In this document: positions 30,553-38,965 of the stretch, piece by piece | Layout: each line of letters opens with the position of its first letter | Numbering within the stretch: position 1 is the first letter of the stretch | Source of the DNA: Agaribacter marinus | GTDB taxonomy: Bacteria > Pseudomonadota > Gammaproteobacteria > Enterobacterales > Alteromonadaceae | Assembly: GCF_030160655.1 (NCBI RefSeq) | Contig: NZ_BSOT01000005.1 | Span: 1,135,546-1,199,545 of the forward strand | Reading direction: 5' to 3' | DNA length: 64,000 bases | Made by a program: the position numbers and the translations under genes | Notes under the pieces: model-generated | Told to the model about the DNA's origin: nothing | Database searches by the model: none | Seen by the model: the letters and a program-made list of their open reading frames with translations, nothing else

Positions 30553-31507
30553 GCTTACTCCGTGAATCAATAAGTTGCGCGCCAGACTTGTCCTGTACGG
30601 CATAGTTAAAGCCAGATTGAATTGCATATGCACCAACGTCACCCTGTTTATTGATCGCCAAGAAACCGACTTGGTATTGGCGATAATCGTCTAATTTAGA
30701 GGCGATCCGCTCTACTGCTTCTTTACATGCTTCTTGAGGCGAGGCACCTTGACGCATGATTTCAACGACCGAAAAACAGCCCACTGTTTTCATCATTAAC
30801 TCACCCATGCCCGTCGCTGTGGCTGCACCAATATCATTGTCAACAAATAATCCTGCGCCAATAATAGGCGAGTCACCCACACGACCACGCAACTTAAATG
30901 AGGCGCCGCTAGTGGTGCATGCACCCGACAAATCACCGCGCTCATCAACGGCCAACATGCCTATTGTGTCGTGATTTTCTATATTGATTTGCGGAGGCCA
31001 GGTCGGATTTTTTCGCCATGTTTGCCATAACTTTTTAGCTTTGTCAGTTAGCAGATTCTCTTCACTAAATCCCTGAGATTTAGCAAAGTTTAACGCGCCT
31101 TCACCGACTAGCATCACATGTGGCGTTTTATCCATTACCTTTCTGGCTACAGCGATTGGATGTTTTATATTTTCAAGAAAAGCGACCGAACCACAATTTT
31201 GCTTGTGGTCCATAATGCAGGCATCCAGCGTCACCTTGCCTTCGCTGTCGGGATAGCCACCATACCCAACGGTCATCACATTTGGGTCAGCTTCCGGTAT
31301 CATGACGCCTTGCTCTACTGCATCAATTGCCTTGCCACCAGAAGATAATACTTTCCAAGCGGCTAGATTTGCTGGACCACCGTGTTCCCAGGTAGACACT
31401 ACAAGCGGCCTATTTGCTACTTTATCTTTAGCAAACGCGGTTTTACCTAACGTGGGTAAGGCAGCCAGCATGCCTGAGACCTTTAAAAAATGTCGTCTAC
31501 TATGCAT
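30545..31507 (-). CDS. N4-(beta-N-acetylglucosaminyl)-L-asparaginase (glycosylasparaginase), Tat-exported
   Basis: 320 residues. The N-terminus SRRHFLKVSGML is a textbook twin-arginine signal, so the folded enzyme should be exported to the periplasm. It is an Ntn hydrolase: the self-cleavage site is Asp180-Thr181 in ENHDTIGML, freeing Thr as nucleophile. The RGRVGDSPIIGAGLF and TATGMGE segments carry the substrate-binding Arg and Asp/Gly of the family. It hydrolyses the GlcNAc-Asn bond left after GH85 action. A plain isoaspartyl peptidase is less likely given the HDTIGM form and the neighbours. First enzyme gene after the hairpin that follows the lipoprotein gene. Confidence 0.9.
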   Translation of the reverse strand: MHSRRHFLKVSGMLAALPTLGKTAFAKDKVANRPLVVSTWEHGGPANLAAWKVLSSGGKAIDAVEQGVMIPEADPNVMTVGYGGYPDSEGKVTLDACIMDHKQNCGSVAFLENIKHPIAVARKVMDKTPHVMLVGEGALNFAKSQGFSEENLLTDKAKKLWQTWRKNPTWPPQINIENHDTIGMLAVDERGDLSGACTTSGASFKLRGRVGDSPIIGAGLFVDNDIGAATATGMGELMMKTVGCFSVVEIMRQGASPQEACKEAVERIASKLDDYRQYQVGFLAINKQGDVGAYAIQSGFNYAVQDKSGAQLIDSRSKLA

Positions 31508-31538
31508 TTTTATAACCTTTATTGTAGAAATTTGGATG

Positions 31539-31562
31539 CACAGGAGGGAGTGCCCCCCTGTG
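31539..31562 (-). promoter_or_regulatory. Intercistronic hairpin between lipoprotein and glycosylasparaginase genes
   Basis: CACAGGAGGG, loop AGTG, CCCCCCTGTG: a 10-bp stem with one A-C mismatch, directly after the lipoprotein stop. No T run follows in the direction of transcription, so it is more likely a message-stabilising or partial processing element than a full terminator. It would favour higher levels of receptor and lipoprotein than of the enzymes downstream. Confidence 0.55.
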
Positions 31563-31572
31563 TAAAACTTGA

Positions 31573-34398
31573 CTAATCGTTGTCTATACCAATTAGCTCA
31601 ATTTCTGCAATTTGCATGAGGTTACTGTCACCAAAATTCTTGGTAATATTGAAACGATACGTCGTATATGCAAACCCATTTGCAATCGCAAATGATCGGC
31701 GTTCGAATCGATTATCAAAACTCTCACCAATCCACGTACCAACAACTTCCCATGTATCACCGCCGTCGTTAGAGCCCCATAATTCAAAGTTTTCAGGATC
31801 TCTTTCAGGCGCGTCATTCGCACTAGTAATGGCAAGTGCACTCACTACTTTTGCGACAGGCAAGTCCACCTGCACCCATGCTGGGTTCTCTGCCGACGGC
31901 ACGCTGGCGTTATCTAACCATTTAGTACTGCTGTCGTCATCAAACACCCTATCTTCGTTTTCCCCTTCACTAATGCTCGCTCTTGCGCTATACGTCGCGC
32001 CGTCTGCACTGGAGTGATCAACACCGATATATTGCGGGCCAACAAAACCAATTTCAGCAATTTGCATGAGGTTACTGTCACCAAAGTTCTTGGTGATGTT
32101 AAAGCGGTAGGTACTGAACGGTAAAAGGTTACTAAAGACAAAATTGCGCTGTTGGAAACGCGCATCAAATGACTCACCAATCCAACTACCTAGTTCAATC
32201 CAGGTTGCACCTGCATCATTTGAACCCCAAACGTTAAAGTTTTCTGGATCTCTTTCTGGGGCATCATTAGCACTGGTAAGTGACAATGTATTTACCGTTT
32301 TTGCCGTTGGCAGATCTACTTGAATCCACGCTGGGTCTTCTACCGACGGTACACTTGCATTGTCTAACCATTTGGTGTTTGCATCACCATCAAACGCTCT
32401 ATCTTGGTTTTCGCCTTCGGATATAAAGGCTCTGGCCACATATGTAGCGCCATCGGTCATTGCGTGATTTGCGCCAGCGACTTCAGGGCCAATTAACTCA
32501 ATTTCGGCAACTTGCATTAACGAGTCATTCCCAAAATTCTTAGTGATGTTTACGCGATAAATGCTGTATGCCAATTGATTTTGAAAACTAAATGACTTGC
32601 GCTCAAACCGTTCGTCAAAGGACTCACCCAATACAGTACCAATTTCCACCCATGCATCAGTATCAGCATTTCTGGCCCATAGATTAAAGTTCTCAGGATC
32701 ACGAGACGGTGCATCATTCGCACTCGTAATTGCCAAGGTATTCACCGCGACAGGCGTATCAAAAGTAACTTCTACCCATGAAGGATCTTCGACAGATGGA
32801 ACACCTGCGTTATCTAACCACTTAGTCTGCGGGTTGTTGTCGAACACCATGTCTTGATTTTCGCCGTCACTGATAAAGGCACGTGCAACAATGGTTTTTT
32901 CGTCAACATCTGAATGCTCAACATCTGTAAATACAGGGCCTAAATAATCGAATTCGGCCACTTGCGTGAGTCCAACATCACCAAAGTTTTTAGTGATATT
33001 GAGTCGATAAACCGGAAATTTTAAGCCGTTACTAAATGAAAATGACTGTCGTTCAAATCGCTCGTCGAAAGACAAGCCGACAAACTCTCCCAAGGTAATA
33101 AAATTCACGCCATCAAGAGACGCCGTAATATTGAAATTCTCTATATCTCTTTCTGGTGCGTCGTTAGCACTTGTTATAGCAACGGTATTTATTGCTTTTG
33201 CTTCGTTAAACTCAACTTGAATCCAAGAAGGGTCGTCCACCGAAGGGGCTGGCCCAAAGTCGTTGTGATCCAGCCATTTGGTTTGAGCATCTCCATCAAA
33301 CGCCATTGTTTCAGCTTCTGCGTCACTGATACGGTTTCTTGCCGTAATCGTAGCACTGGCAATGTTAGCGTCTGTTGTTATCTCTTGAATTGGCCCGCTG
33401 CTTACACTCTCTTCAATAAACGCAAGTTCCAGATCAATCACCTCTTCCGCATTGAGGCCAAGTTGCGTTAAAAACGGCACGGCGGAAACACTAGTAAGCA
33501 ATCTTTCGCGCAACGTATCTAAAGGGACAGTGTCACCATCGATTGCGGTTTGAATCGATGTTGATGCTAGGTTCATCATATCGTTAAATGATTCGCCTTC
33601 AGCAATGTTTGCAAATGCTGCATTGGCTAACGATGCTTTTATTAATGATGGCGAAACTAATTCGTCTGTACATGTTTCGATGTCATTTTCAGTTACGCAT
33701 GTTTGTCCAACAACAAAGTTATCGTATGATTCAGCACTGATGAGTTTTGTTGTGAAAGCATTCACGCCCGGCGCAAATACCCCTAGACCTTTCAATGTCG
33801 TTTCAGAAAACTCCAGCATCGCCGCTTCAAACAGTTCTCTTACGCCTACGTTTCTTCCAGCCGCGGCAGCATTATCAATTAACACAGCTGCCACTGTTGT
33901 CAGCGCGTTCGCCTGGAACGAGGCATCTTCAGTACCATCTGCGGCACTAGCATAAGGTACACCGACATAAGTAAAACTGCGCAGGCTAGTACCTTCAAGG
34001 GCACTACCGTTTACCGTCTCACCCATTGCTGCGTTCCCGCACATCGGCGCATCACAAACCATACTGGCATCTGCGTCAGCCGTGATAACTACCTGCATCA
34101 TACTGTTTAGGCCAAAACCGGCGTCACCTTGCACTTCTATATTAATACTGCCGTCATCAGCAGTCTGATTGTCGTTTGTAATGCTGATGTTGGCACCATT
34201 TAACTGTGTGATAACCACCTCAGCGTTGGCAAGCGTGCCTTTAGTCGCGCCGCCAATGACATCCGCCGATGTGAAGGTGGATACTGGCGCCCGTGCCGGT
34301 AATTCTTCAGAGTTTGGGTCATCCGCACTGCAACCTACTAAGCTTGTTATTGCCACTGCGATAGCCGCAGACAATTTAAGTTTTGTAAACTTTTTCAT
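31573..34398 (-). CDS. Surface lipoprotein with four tandem F5/8 type C (discoidin-like) domains
   Basis: About 941 residues from ATG 34398 (MKKFTKLKLSAAIAVAITSLVGC, lipobox LVGC). Residues ~25-335 form an N-terminal region of unclear fold with several Cys. Then four repeats of about 150 residues follow, each with 'AFDGDA.TKWLDN.SVPSVEDPAW.QVDL', 'TSANDAPERDPENF', a 'GESFD.RFERRSF' turn and 'YRFNITKNFGDSNLMQIAEIELIG'. These are discoidin/CBM32-like jelly rolls. Repeats 3 and 4 are the most alike. It lies 44 bases after the TonB receptor gene, where Bacteroidetes would have susD, so a role as a surface glycan-binding protein is likely. Ligand not known. Confidence 0.85.
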   Translation of the reverse strand: MKKFTKLKLSAAIAVAITSLVGCSADDPNSEELPARAPVSTFTSADVIGGATKGTLANAEVVITQLNGANISITNDNQTADDGSINIEVQGDAGFGLNSMMQVVITADADASMVCDAPMCGNAAMGETVNGSALEGTSLRSFTYVGVPYASAADGTEDASFQANALTTVAAVLIDNAAAAGRNVGVRELFEAAMLEFSETTLKGLGVFAPGVNAFTTKLISAESYDNFVVGQTCVTENDIETCTDELVSPSLIKASLANAAFANIAEGESFNDMMNLASTSIQTAIDGDTVPLDTLRERLLTSVSAVPFLTQLGLNAEEVIDLELAFIEESVSSGPIQEITTDANIASATITARNRISDAEAETMAFDGDAQTKWLDHNDFGPAPSVDDPSWIQVEFNEAKAINTVAITSANDAPERDIENFNITASLDGVNFITLGEFVGLSFDERFERQSFSFSNGLKFPVYRLNITKNFGDVGLTQVAEFDYLGPVFTDVEHSDVDEKTIVARAFISDGENQDMVFDNNPQTKWLDNAGVPSVEDPSWVEVTFDTPVAVNTLAITSANDAPSRDPENFNLWARNADTDAWVEIGTVLGESFDERFERKSFSFQNQLAYSIYRVNITKNFGNDSLMQVAEIELIGPEVAGANHAMTDGATYVARAFISEGENQDRAFDGDANTKWLDNASVPSVEDPAWIQVDLPTAKTVNTLSLTSANDAPERDPENFNVWGSNDAGATWIELGSWIGESFDARFQQRNFVFSNLLPFSTYRFNITKNFGDSNLMQIAEIGFVGPQYIGVDHSSADGATYSARASISEGENEDRVFDDDSSTKWLDNASVPSAENPAWVQVDLPVAKVVSALAITSANDAPERDPENFELWGSNDGGDTWEVVGTWIGESFDNRFERRSFAIANGFAYTTYRFNITKNFGDSNLMQIAEIELIGIDND
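31582..33387 (-). repeat. Four tandem 450-bp coding repeats (discoidin-like modules)
   Basis: Units at about 33387-32935, 32934-32485, 32484-32035 and 32034-31582, each encoding one ~150-residue module. Equal length and near-identical cores (e.g. NITKNFGDSNLMQIAEI in units 3 and 4) point to duplication of one module; unit 1 is the most divergent. Confidence 0.8.
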
Positions 34399-34442
34399 AA
34401 TTATTCCTCTATTCAAATCCGTAGTTCTATTCAGCGCCATGA

Positions 34443-37382
34443 TTAAAAACGATAGTTCAGACCAACAAAGAAGCGGCGACCGCCGTACCCATTGCTCAAG
34501 AATCTGTCTTTTGTATCATTGCCAACATGGGCATAACTTTCAGACTTGGTTAGATTAATTACAGATGCAGTTGCCGTTAACTGCTCGGTAATGTTGTAGC
34601 TAGCATTAACATCAATTTGATCATAAGTATCAGTATAAAAATTGAGAGTTTCTCCGCTAGACAGTGTCAGTAAAGATTGTCCGCCGACCGTTGGGCCAGT
34701 TTCTACATAAGATGCTCTGACACTAAAATCTTCATTCTCATAAAACGCAGACAAGTTAAATGAGTAATCGGCCGAGCCAACAAACGGTCGTTCGCCAACA
34801 ATTTCACCGTCTTGCTCTACCTCTGCAGAACTTGCTTCATTGTCGGTATAATTGGTATATATACCAAAGCCATTTTCAAAGAAGTGCTGCCACGCTATTT
34901 CAAATCCTTTTGATGTCGCATTGCCACCGTTACCGGTCGTACCAAAATCAGTCACTACAATGTCTCCGCCTGGCGCAATAGTGTTGCCATTCTGCAATGT
35001 AAATTCACGTACCGGAACATTTCGTTGTACGTCAAGCTGCAAAGGTACGCTAAAGCCGTCAACCTCTTTATAAAAATAGGCAAAACTCAATCCCGAACCT
35101 TCGCCATAGTAATACTCAAGTGAAAAATCAAACTGATCTGAAGTTTCTGGTTTTAACGTAGAATTACCGCCAGAGCCAGTCCACCCTTCTCTATCAATCA
35201 GCGGGTTAAAATCTGGCCTTGAACTAGAGTCCGCCGCCCATTCTGCCGACCGGTATACAAGCGATTGAAATCTGCCCAGCGCATTGTATGACGGTCTCGC
35301 AAGTGTTCTAGCTAGCGCTACACGCGCTACCCAATCATCACTGAAATCCCAAACAATGTTGAAACTAGGTAAAATTTCGGTATCGGTTTGCTCTTTGTCA
35401 ACAATCACCGTATCTCTTTGAATAGCAACGCTTACGGGTTGCGGGTTACCTTGATCATCACTTCTATCTAAAGCATAAACAAATCGGTCGCTAGCTGAGG
35501 TAGTGGTAGTGGTATCAACAAAGCGCACACCAAAGTTCCCTCGAAAGTCGCCCCACTGATAATCAGCTTGCACGTAAGCGGCAAATATTTCTTCTTCTAC
35601 TTCGTATACAAAATCATCTTCAAAACGTGTATATCGCACAAAATTTTGATTAAGAATTTCTGCATATCGATGCCAGTTGACCGCAGGGAAGATATTTGTG
35701 TTGATTGCACCAGATATATTGCCTAAAGGTTGGTCTGCAATTACGTCCGTAAGTAACGGAATACCACCATTTCTTGAGTAATCATCGTCTAAATCTATAC
35801 TCCCTTCGGCTTCTCCCGCCGCAATATCAAAATCTGGAGATAAATAGAAGGTATTACGTGTATCGCGCCTGATCCCGTTTTTACGGTATTTGGCACCAAA
35901 ACGAATCGCTTCAATAACGCCTAAGTCAGCAAACCAGTCAACATCAAATTGCGCATAATCTTCTTCTTGAGTCCCCGTTTCAAAGCTTGAGTCAGTGGCG
36001 CCAATATCAGCTTGACCGCCAATGCCGCTCAATAAGTTTTGGTGCATGGCCGGGTCAATGTAGGTAATTAAGGACTTATCTTCAAAACGCCACCCATAAA
36101 AGCGAGATGCATTAGTATTGCTCACATTCGACCCTGAGTAGTAGGCAGAACGGTATTTTTCCGTTGGTCCCCCTTCAGATTCCGTATGCCCAGCTACCGC
36201 TCTAATCTCAAATGAGTCGGCTTCATAGGTCGCAAAAAAATCGAAGGTATCTGAGGTAGACTCTTCTCGAACAAATTCACCATTAATACGCGGTATTTGA
36301 GCAATAGCTTCCGTACCGCCTGCCCCCACAGAATAATCAATGCCAACTACATACTCTGCTTCGGCGTTTACGCTTACATCAGTCCAATAATTCGGGTTGT
36401 TATGCCACTCAGGGTATTCTAACTGGTGTAAAATAGAATCAAGGCCTAAGGTAAATTGAAAGTAATTGACACCTAATTCCAAATTATCAGTCGGTCGCCA
36501 CTGTGTGGTAAATTGAATACCAGTTCTTTCGCGATCCTCTTCAATTACATTTTGTACAAAGCTTTGTGGGGAAAACCCTGTGGCGCCGCCTTCAACTGGC
36601 TGTCCGTCGCGCAACTCTGAATATCTAAAGTTACTGTTCAATATATTTACTACTGAGGATTGGGAGCGATTCAAGCGGTCTTGTTTTACGTAGCCCACTA
36701 ATACGCCAAAGTCTTCTGCTTCGTTTTTCCAAGAATAAATACCGCTTAACTGCGGTTCATACTTATCTGTGACGTCCGCGTAGGTATACTCCAAATTAAC
36801 CGCGCCAGAGTTACGCTCCATATCAAGTGGTTTGCGGCTATGCACAACAATTGTTCCGCCAATGCCGCCTTCATCAATTCGCGCTTCTGGTGTTTTAAAT
36901 ACTTCTACTTGGCCGACTAGATTTGAAGGCAATAATTCAAACGAAAATGAACGTGATGGCGCACCAGGGCTCGACGCAATATAGTTGCCGTTTAGTTGGG
37001 TCAGGGTTAATCTGGGGCCCAAACCACGAATACTTACTGTAGACCCTTCGCCGCCATTACGGGTAATCAAAACGCCAGGTACCCGCTGCAGTGCATCTGC
37101 AACATTTTTATCAGGAAACTTACCAATGTCTTCGGCAGTAATTGCGTCAACAATTGCGTTCGACAGGCGCTTAGTCGCTAAGTTTTCTGCTGAAGAAGCG
37201 CGAATACCTCTTATTTCAATTTGTTCAACAACCTCTCCATCTTCTTCTGCGTCATCGTCTGGGGACGTTTGTTGGGCGTTCACAGTGCCAATAGAAGACA
37301 GTATTGCCGCAGCTAGGAGTGTGCGTCTATATCGTGTTTTTTGATTGCCTAAATGTGAGTAAACCTTGTTGTAAGCTGTCAT
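34443..37382 (-). CDS. TonB-dependent receptor for glycans
   Basis: 979 residues. Signal peptide ends about VNAQQ (residue 37), then a short acidic stretch and VVEQIEIRGIRASS, the TonB-box area. The plug domain has VADALQRVPGVLITRNGGEGSTVSIRGLGPRLT, GQVEVFKTPEARIDEGGIGGTIVVHSRKP, and the 22-strand barrel ends in GRRFFVGLNYRF (terminal Phe). The 'IRGLGPRL.LTQLNG' form is that of carbohydrate-type receptors common in Alteromonadales. It should bring N-glycans or glycopeptides through the outer membrane using TonB/ExbBD energy. No tonB genes in the window. First gene of the minus arm, with two operators about 200-250 bases upstream. Confidence 0.93.
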   Translation of the reverse strand: MTAYNKVYSHLGNQKTRYRRTLLAAAILSSIGTVNAQQTSPDDDAEEDGEVVEQIEIRGIRASSAENLATKRLSNAIVDAITAEDIGKFPDKNVADALQRVPGVLITRNGGEGSTVSIRGLGPRLTLTQLNGNYIASSPGAPSRSFSFELLPSNLVGQVEVFKTPEARIDEGGIGGTIVVHSRKPLDMERNSGAVNLEYTYADVTDKYEPQLSGIYSWKNEAEDFGVLVGYVKQDRLNRSQSSVVNILNSNFRYSELRDGQPVEGGATGFSPQSFVQNVIEEDRERTGIQFTTQWRPTDNLELGVNYFQFTLGLDSILHQLEYPEWHNNPNYWTDVSVNAEAEYVVGIDYSVGAGGTEAIAQIPRINGEFVREESTSDTFDFFATYEADSFEIRAVAGHTESEGGPTEKYRSAYYSGSNVSNTNASRFYGWRFEDKSLITYIDPAMHQNLLSGIGGQADIGATDSSFETGTQEEDYAQFDVDWFADLGVIEAIRFGAKYRKNGIRRDTRNTFYLSPDFDIAAGEAEGSIDLDDDYSRNGGIPLLTDVIADQPLGNISGAINTNIFPAVNWHRYAEILNQNFVRYTRFEDDFVYEVEEEIFAAYVQADYQWGDFRGNFGVRFVDTTTTTSASDRFVYALDRSDDQGNPQPVSVAIQRDTVIVDKEQTDTEILPSFNIVWDFSDDWVARVALARTLARPSYNALGRFQSLVYRSAEWAADSSSRPDFNPLIDREGWTGSGGNSTLKPETSDQFDFSLEYYYGEGSGLSFAYFYKEVDGFSVPLQLDVQRNVPVREFTLQNGNTIAPGGDIVVTDFGTTGNGGNATSKGFEIAWQHFFENGFGIYTNYTDNEASSAEVEQDGEIVGERPFVGSADYSFNLSAFYENEDFSVRASYVETGPTVGGQSLLTLSSGETLNFYTDTYDQIDVNASYNITEQLTATASVINLTKSESYAHVGNDTKDRFLSNGYGGRRFFVGLNYRF

Positions 37383-37579
37383 TGTGTTTCCTCTGTTTAA
37401 ATTTTGTCCATCATTTTTTACTGTAAAATAGTAAAACCAAGACCCAGTAAAAGATGATTGAGAAACGCTTTATTGTTCTGCTTTGGCATCGTTTCTCATT
37501 TGCATATGCATACAATCTTGCATTAATAAAACATTGACGCGTTAATCTCACGTCTAGAACATCCTTAATCCCAACCCTT

Positions 37580-37593
37580 TGTAACCGGTTGCA
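37580..37593. promoter_or_regulatory. LacI-type operator O1
   Basis: TGTAACCGGTTGCA, an imperfect palindrome with the central CG step typical of LacI-family sites. It is the inverse complement of O2, with centres 36 bp apart, upstream of the TonB receptor gene. Confidence 0.75.
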
Positions 37594-37615
37594 ATCCATT
37601 TTAAGTTTTCACCCA

Positions 37616-37629
37616 TGCAACCGGTTACA
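37616..37629. promoter_or_regulatory. LacI-type operator O2
   Basis: TGCAACCGGTTACA, exact reverse complement of O1. The pair could bind two dimers or one looped tetramer to repress the minus arm. Confidence 0.75.
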
Positions 37630-37733
37630 TTTACAATTACGTTAAGTGGGTTATTTTTTAATCTATATCGCTAAATTAAATTTCGCAAGCCTAAATTCAC
37701 ATAAATTTAATATTTAGACGTTTTTATCACTAT

Positions 37734-38741
37734 TTATTTCGGCGCCAGCCCAGTGCTGTCACGGACTAGCAAAGTATAAGGTTTAAATTCCGTAATATGC
37801 TGAATAGCGTCGCCATTGATCAACTGGTAAAGTATTTGCATTGCTCGCTGCCCCATTTCTACCGCTGGCTGGTCAACCGTTGTCAGCGGCGGATCTATGT
37901 ATTCACATATATCAATGTTATCAAAACCAACAATTGAAATGTCTTGCGGTATTCGCAATCCTGCATCTTTGATAGCCTTAATGGCACCGATTGCAATTTC
38001 GTCGCTAAAACAATATACCGCAGTGGGGTACTCGCCCATAGAAAGCAGCGCCTCCATCGACTCCTTTCCGCATTGCTTAGTATAGCCGCCACGCATAAAC
38101 CAGTCGTCATTAAACGGGATATTGTGTTCTTGCAATACGCGTTGTAATCCACCTAAGCGGTCGCTCGTCACTAAGCTATCATCTTTACCAGCAATGGCAC
38201 CAATTTTCGTATGTCCTAACGAAATCAAATGTTTAGCAACATCCCTACTCGCCGCAAAATTATCAATCGTAATATATGGATACTCATAATCACCGTCGAT
38301 AGCATCACACACACTGACCATCGGCACTGTTTTGGCAATTTCTTTGTCTTTGTCTTCAAAAGGGAACAAATGGTCTAGTTGAATAAGCCCGTCGGCTTTA
38401 TTGTTAAGCACCATTTCTGCGTATACGCGTTCTCGATTAATGTCATCATTAGTATCCCCGAGTAACACTGAGTAGCCTAGTTTTTGTGCTTCTTCCTCTA
38501 CACCTTGCACGATGCGCGAGAAAAATGGGTTGGTGAGATCGGTAACAATCACTACCACTGTCTGCGTTTTTCCCGAAGAAAAGTTTTTCGCTAGAATATT
38601 TGGCCGATAACCCAGCGTTTCGACAGCTTTCAAAACCTTTTCGCGCGTTTCTGGCAATACCATCTCAGGGTTTTTAAGCGCCCTTGATACAGTCGCAGTA
38701 GATACACCAACCAGTTGAGAAATTTTACGCATTGTTGTCAT
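37734..38741 (-). CDS. LacI-family transcriptional repressor of the glycan locus
   Basis: 335 residues. The N-terminal helix-turn-helix is TMRKISQLVGVSTATVSRALKNP with the hinge helix YRPNILAKNFSSGKT, followed by a periplasmic-binding-protein-like effector domain (TVVVIVTDLTNPFFSRIVQGVEEEA, ITIDNFAASRDVAKHLISLGH, SIVGFDNIDICEYIDPPLTTV). It most likely represses both arms, with a mannose- or fructose-type sugar or a breakdown product as inducer; the effector is not readable from sequence. Sits between the arms, divergent from the GH92 gene at 38966, with operators on both sides: likely self-regulated. Confidence 0.88.
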   Translation of the reverse strand: MTTMRKISQLVGVSTATVSRALKNPEMVLPETREKVLKAVETLGYRPNILAKNFSSGKTQTVVVIVTDLTNPFFSRIVQGVEEEAQKLGYSVLLGDTNDDINRERVYAEMVLNNKADGLIQLDHLFPFEDKDKEIAKTVPMVSVCDAIDGDYEYPYITIDNFAASRDVAKHLISLGHTKIGAIAGKDDSLVTSDRLGGLQRVLQEHNIPFNDDWFMRGGYTKQCGKESMEALLSMGEYPTAVYCFSDEIAIGAIKAIKDAGLRIPQDISIVGFDNIDICEYIDPPLTTVDQPAVEMGQRAMQILYQLINGDAIQHITEFKPYTLLVRDSTGLAPK

Positions 38742-38865
38742 GCACAGATCCCTTTACTCTCAAAATTTCAGCCAGTAATACAATAAAAATCTTTATACTA
38801 CCTATACTTACTTATCATACCGAAGTTTTTACATTCGCCAATTAAAATAATTTAACAAAATTCAT

Positions 38866-38887
38866 TTGACGAATGCAATCGGTTACA
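38866..38887 (+). promoter_or_regulatory. Promoter element and LacI-type operator O3 of the plus arm
   Basis: TGCAATCGGTTACA at 38874-38887 differs from O2 by one base. It follows TTGACG (38866-38871), a near-consensus -35, so bound repressor would cover the promoter. The -10 is uncertain (TAGGTT at 38889 or TTTATA at 38893). Confidence 0.65.
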
Positions 38888-38965
38888 TTAGGTTTATAGC
38901 AGGTGATGAGATTTTGTCCAACTAAAGATTAATAAATATTTAAGAAATATCCAAGGGGAACTTGT

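Larger units (their letters stand above)
37383..37733 (-). other. Intergenic region between lacI-type gene and TonB receptor gene
   Basis: 350 bases without a gene. It holds two palindromic operators (37580-37593 and 37616-37629) and then a leader of about 200 bases before the receptor start. I could not fix a convincing -35/-10 pair; the sequence between the operators is a likely promoter. No RNA structure stood out in the leader. Confidence 0.5.

Noticed and set aside
31582-33387. CRISPR-like regular repeats
   Set aside because: The 450-bp period is a protein-domain duplication in one frame, with no short repeats and spacers.
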